DNA of 6,587 bases from JADFNO01 sp965369945. GTDB lineage: Bacteria > Planctomycetota > Phycisphaerae > Phycisphaerales > SM1A02. The notes below the pieces were generated by a model. It ran no database searches. It was not told the DNA's origin and worked only from the letters and a program-made list of their open reading frames with translations. The DNA lies in assembly GCA_965369945.1 (NCBI GenBank), contig CBDUST010000266.1, positions 1 through 6,587 on the forward strand, read 5' to 3'. Positions 4,853 to 6,587 of the stretch are shown here, piece after piece; position 1 is the first letter of the stretch; each line of letters begins with the position of its first letter. The translations under genes and the position numbers were made by a program.

Positions 4853-6049
4853 ATGCCGCTTTCGCCGATTCCAGAGATTCTCGACGAGCTTCGCGACGGG
4901 CGAGTCATCGTGCTGGTGGACGATGAGAACCGTGAGAACGAAGGAGACTTCGTCTGCGCTGCCCAGAAGGTGACGCCCCAGATCATCAACTTCATGACGC
5001 GCATCGGCGGGGGCTATCTTTGCGTGCCGTTGACCGGCGACGAGTGCGACCGACTCAATCTCGTTCCCCAGGCGTCGGCGAACTCCAGCCTCTGGGGTAC
5101 GCCCTTGACGGTGACTGTGGACGGGCACCGAAAGCACGGCGTCTCAACGGGTGTCTCGGCCTTTGATCGTGTGAAGACGATCGAATTGCTGATTGATGAG
5201 CACACCACACCGGATGATTTCGTGCGTCCCGGGCACATCAATCCGTTGCGAGCGCGTCCCGGCGGCGTGCTGGTGCGCACCGGCCAAACCGAAGGCGCGG
5301 TCGATCTGGCGCAGCTTGCCGGGCTGCACCCAAGCGCGGTGCTCATCGAAGTGGTGCGCGCGGATGGGAACATGGCCCGCATGCCGGACCTGGAAGCCAT
5401 TTGCGCCGAGCACAATCTGAAGATTTGCTCGGTCGAGCAGATCATCGAGCATCGGTTAGCCCAAGAGCGATTGATTGAGCGGATCGAGCCGGTGGGGGGC
5501 ACGCCGATCGACACTCCTCAGGGAAAGTTCAACCTGATCGCCTATCAAAGTGCGATCGATCCATTGCCTCATGTTGCACTGACGGTCGGCGGCGTAGGCG
5601 ATTTGAACAACGACGGCACGACGAAGCCGATCGATGAACCGGTGCTGGTTCGCGTGCATCGGCGCGATTTGCTGGGCGACATTTTCGACGAAGCGTCGAA
5701 TCCGACCGGCGAGCAGCTCCGCGCGTCGATGCAGATGATCCAGGACGCGGGCCGCGGCGCGCTGGTGTACTTGAGGCCGGAAGGGGCTGGGGATGATCTT
5801 CGCCAGCGTTTGTTGCAGATCAATCGCCCCGGTGTGAGCGACGTGAACGCCCCGGACCTGACCCGGACCGACGGGGTTGCGGGGCGGATTCAGCCGATGG
5901 ATCGGCGTGACTTCGGCATTGGCGGCCAGATTCTGCTCGATCTGGGATTGCGGCGGCTGCGGATCATTACAAATCACCCCAAGAAGCTCAGGGGATTGCA
6001 GGGGTTCGGTCTGGATATCGCTGAGCAGGTTCCGATCGTTGGAGTGTAG
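4853..6049 (+). CDS. ribBA: RibBA-like protein: DHBP synthase fused to a GTP cyclohydrolase II domain lacking its zinc cysteines
   Basis: 398 residues, normal RibBA length, acting in riboflavin synthesis. Residues 1-203 are the 3,4-dihydroxy-2-butanone-4-phosphate synthase half (ribulose 5-phosphate to DHBP and formate): DDENRENEGD (23-32, metal ligand Glu28), STGVSAFDR (98-106), RPGHINPLRA (125-134), TGQTEGAVDL (143-152), DGNMAR (171-176). Gln145 stands where E. coli RibB has metal ligand His153. Residues about 205-398 align with GTP cyclohydrolase II: TPQGKFNLIAY (221-231), VRVHRRDLLGD (266-276), AGRGALVYLRPEG (299-311), DRRDFGIGGQILLDLGLRRL (350-369), ITNHPKKL (372-379). The three zinc cysteines of E. 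coli RibA (54, 65, 67) align with Asp272, Asn283 and Thr285, and the EGRxIG segment is also changed. The second half is therefore probably not a working cyclohydrolase. The ATG has no Shine-Dalgarno; the residues before DELRDGRVIV (11-20) fit the family start. Confidence 0.88.
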   Translation: MPLSPIPEILDELRDGRVIVLVDDENRENEGDFVCAAQKVTPQIINFMTRIGGGYLCVPLTGDECDRLNLVPQASANSSLWGTPLTVTVDGHRKHGVSTGVSAFDRVKTIELLIDEHTTPDDFVRPGHINPLRARPGGVLVRTGQTEGAVDLAQLAGLHPSAVLIEVVRADGNMARMPDLEAICAEHNLKICSVEQIIEHRLAQERLIERIEPVGGTPIDTPQGKFNLIAYQSAIDPLPHVALTVGGVGDLNNDGTTKPIDEPVLVRVHRRDLLGDIFDEASNPTGEQLRASMQMIQDAGRGALVYLRPEGAGDDLRQRLLQINRPGVSDVNAPDLTRTDGVAGRIQPMDRRDFGIGGQILLDLGLRRLRIITNHPKKLRGLQGFGLDIAEQVPIVGV

Positions 6050-6057
6050 TGATCGCC

Positions 6058-6083
6058 GCAGGTCCCATGAGGCGGGTACCTGC
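6058..6083 (+). repeat. Strong hairpin just after ribBA
   Basis: GCAGGT-CCC (6058-6066) pairs with GGG-T-ACCTGC (6074-6083), nine base pairs with a single bulged T (6077) around a 7-nt loop. It begins 9 nt after the ribBA stop codon. No U tract follows, so it is a poor intrinsic terminator; it may protect the mRNA end or be part of the structured region that follows. Confidence 0.55.
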
Positions 6084-6101
6084 AGTCAGCCAAGGTACGT
6101 A

Positions 6102-6139
6102 GAGGACCAAAGCCGACAGCGCCCTGCGGCCTCGTCCTC
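6102..6139 (+). repeat. Two-tier stem-loop in the ribBA-sigma intergenic region
   Basis: The outer arms GAGGAC (6102-6107) and GTCCTC (6134-6139) are perfect complements. Inside, GCCG-A-CAG (6112-6119) pairs with CTG-CGGC (6124-6130) around the tetraloop CGCC, with one bulged A at 6116. The two tiers are joined by a small internal loop (CAAA/CTC). This is a GC-rich, RNA-like fold with no reading frame that looks coding. Confidence 0.5.
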
Positions 6140-6152
6140 GCGGCTCGGCGAA

Positions 6153-6211
6153 GGTCTAGACAACCCGCCATATCGAGCCCAACCCCTCTCTAGACCCTCT
6201 GAAGCCGGTCT
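6153..6211 (+). repeat. Competing inverted repeats built on GGTCT / AGACC
   Basis: GGTCTAGA (6153-6160) and TCTAGACC (6189-6196) are perfect 8-bp complements separated by 28 nt. The right arm also contains AGACC (6192-6196), which can instead pair with GGTCT (6207-6211) across a 10-nt loop. The two pairings exclude each other. GTCTAGAC (6154-6161) is in addition an 8-bp palindrome. Confidence 0.45.
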
Positions 6212-6252
6212 GAGGTGACATTTTGAAATTTTTTTTGCAAGGTTGCGCAGGA

Positions 6253-6273
6253 TTTACGGGAAACTGGCGTAAA
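6253..6273. promoter_or_regulatory. TTTACG-N9-CGTAAA inverted repeat upstream of the sigma factor gene
   Basis: TTTACG (6253-6258) and CGTAAA (6268-6273) are perfect inverted arms with a 9-nt centre containing GGGAAACTGG, 59 nt before the start codon of the sigma factor. An AT-rich block with eight consecutive T (6229-6236) lies just upstream. The arrangement fits an operator or a promoter region; GGAAACT also resembles the GGAAC-type -35 element of ECF promoters, so autoregulation is possible. No consensus sigma-70 promoter is clear. Confidence 0.4.
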
Positions 6274-6322
6274 GAACACTAGAGGGCCCATTTGCGAACG
6301 GCCGCGCGGCCGGGTCCGAGCT

Positions 6323-6327
6323 GGGAG
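6323..6327 (+). promoter_or_regulatory. Shine-Dalgarno of the sigma factor gene
   Basis: GGGAG lies 5 nt before the ATG at 6333, which selects this start codon. Confidence 0.6.
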
Positions 6328-6332
6328 TCAGT

Positions 6333-6587
6333 ATGGTGCAGTTGTTGGAAGCAGGATCTTCGCATACCGACTGGTCGATGATCGCCGATGCCGCCCAGGT
6401 CGATGAAGAGGCGGCGGCGGCCGCTCTGGATCAACTCGTGCGGCGTTATTGGTCGGCGGTGTATGCCTATATCCGCAAATGCGGCCGCAGCGTGCATGAT
6501 GCAGCCGACCTCACCCAAGGTTTCGTCTGCGATGTCATGATCGCGCGTCGTCTATGTGCGGCGGCGGATCCCGACCGCGGGCGTTTC
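6333..6587 (+). CDS. ECF-type RNA polymerase sigma factor (N-terminal part, cut by window end)
   Basis: 85 residues are present, open to the last base. The sequence SHTDWSMIADA (10-20) followed by ALDQLVRRYWSAVYAYIR (31-48) and DAADLTQGFVCDVM (56-69) is the sigma-70 region 2.1-2.2 pattern, where the DLTQ helix contacts the beta' clamp of core polymerase. It continues with AADPDRGRF (77-85), a segment typical of planctomycete ECF sigma factors just before region 2.3/2.4. The start has GGGAG 5 nt upstream. Regions 2.4 and 4 and any fused C-terminal domain lie beyond the window, so the subgroup and partner anti-sigma cannot be told. No anti-sigma gene lies upstream; the preceding gene is ribBA, separated by 283 bp of repeat-rich sequence. 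Confidence 0.85.
   Translation, partial: MVQLLEAGSSHTDWSMIADAAQVDEEAAAAALDQLVRRYWSAVYAYIRKCGRSVHDAADLTQGFVCDVMIARRLCAAADPDRGRF

Noticed and set aside
5456..5977. A 173-codon minus-strand frame inside ribBA
   Set aside because: Shadow of the clearly coding plus-strand GTP cyclohydrolase II-like region.
6058..6100. Resemblance to a small SRP RNA (CAGGTCC... CAGCCAAGG)
   Set aside because: The defining apical GGAA-type tetraloop and flanking symmetric loop are missing, and the helices pair differently.
6192..6236. Intrinsic terminator formed by AGACC/GGTCT and the T8 run
   Set aside because: The stem is only 5 bp with a 10-nt loop and ends 17 nt before the T run, unlike a working intrinsic terminator.

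Overview
The window looks like a stretch of chromosome from a planctomycete-type bacterium (Planctomycetota, perhaps Phycisphaerae-like). This is an inference from gene families and style, not from a marker gene. The clearest hint is the sigma factor at the right edge, whose start (SHTDWSMIADA, then a DLTQGF core-binding helix) resembles the ECF sigma factors abundant in that phylum. A secreted PDZ protein of unknown role and a RibBA-like protein with altered metal sites also fit. Nothing suggests a phage, plasmid or insertion sequence.

Layout, left to right. (1) 1-195: the end of an unrecognised plus-strand gene. (2) 289-1383: a signal-peptide protein with one PDZ domain and a C-terminal coiled coil, with a good Shine-Dalgarno, followed by a hairpin terminator candidate at 1411-1451. 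(3) 1587-3544: a two-gene unit, the endoribonuclease/rRNA maturation factor YbeY and a HlyC/CorC (DUF21 + CBS pair + CorC_HlyC) membrane protein, overlapping at GTGA. This pair is widely conserved in bacteria (E. coli ybeY-ybeX), but the usual upstream phoH-like gene is not here. (4) 3581-4729, minus strand: an M42-type metallopeptidase that converges on the HlyC/CorC gene. (5) 4853-6049: a RibBA-like riboflavin protein, divergent from the peptidase. (6) 6050-6332: a non-coding stretch rich in inverted repeats. (7) 6333-6587: the start of the ECF sigma factor gene.

The most noteworthy points are as follows. The GTP cyclohydrolase II half of the RibBA protein has lost all three zinc-binding cysteines, and its DHBP synthase half has Gln where a metal-binding His is expected. 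The HlyC/CorC membrane domain lacks the usual DUF21 polar signatures. YbeY has an Asp at the third metal-ligand spacing. The palindrome CGATCG occurs 22 times, where about two would be expected by composition, and only inside genes (HIP1-like). The divergent peptidase/ribBA promoters show TANACT boxes only 6 and 8 nt before start codons that lack a Shine-Dalgarno, suggesting leaderless transcripts. The leader before the sigma factor can fold in mutually exclusive ways and carries a TTTACG-N9-CGTAAA inverted repeat.
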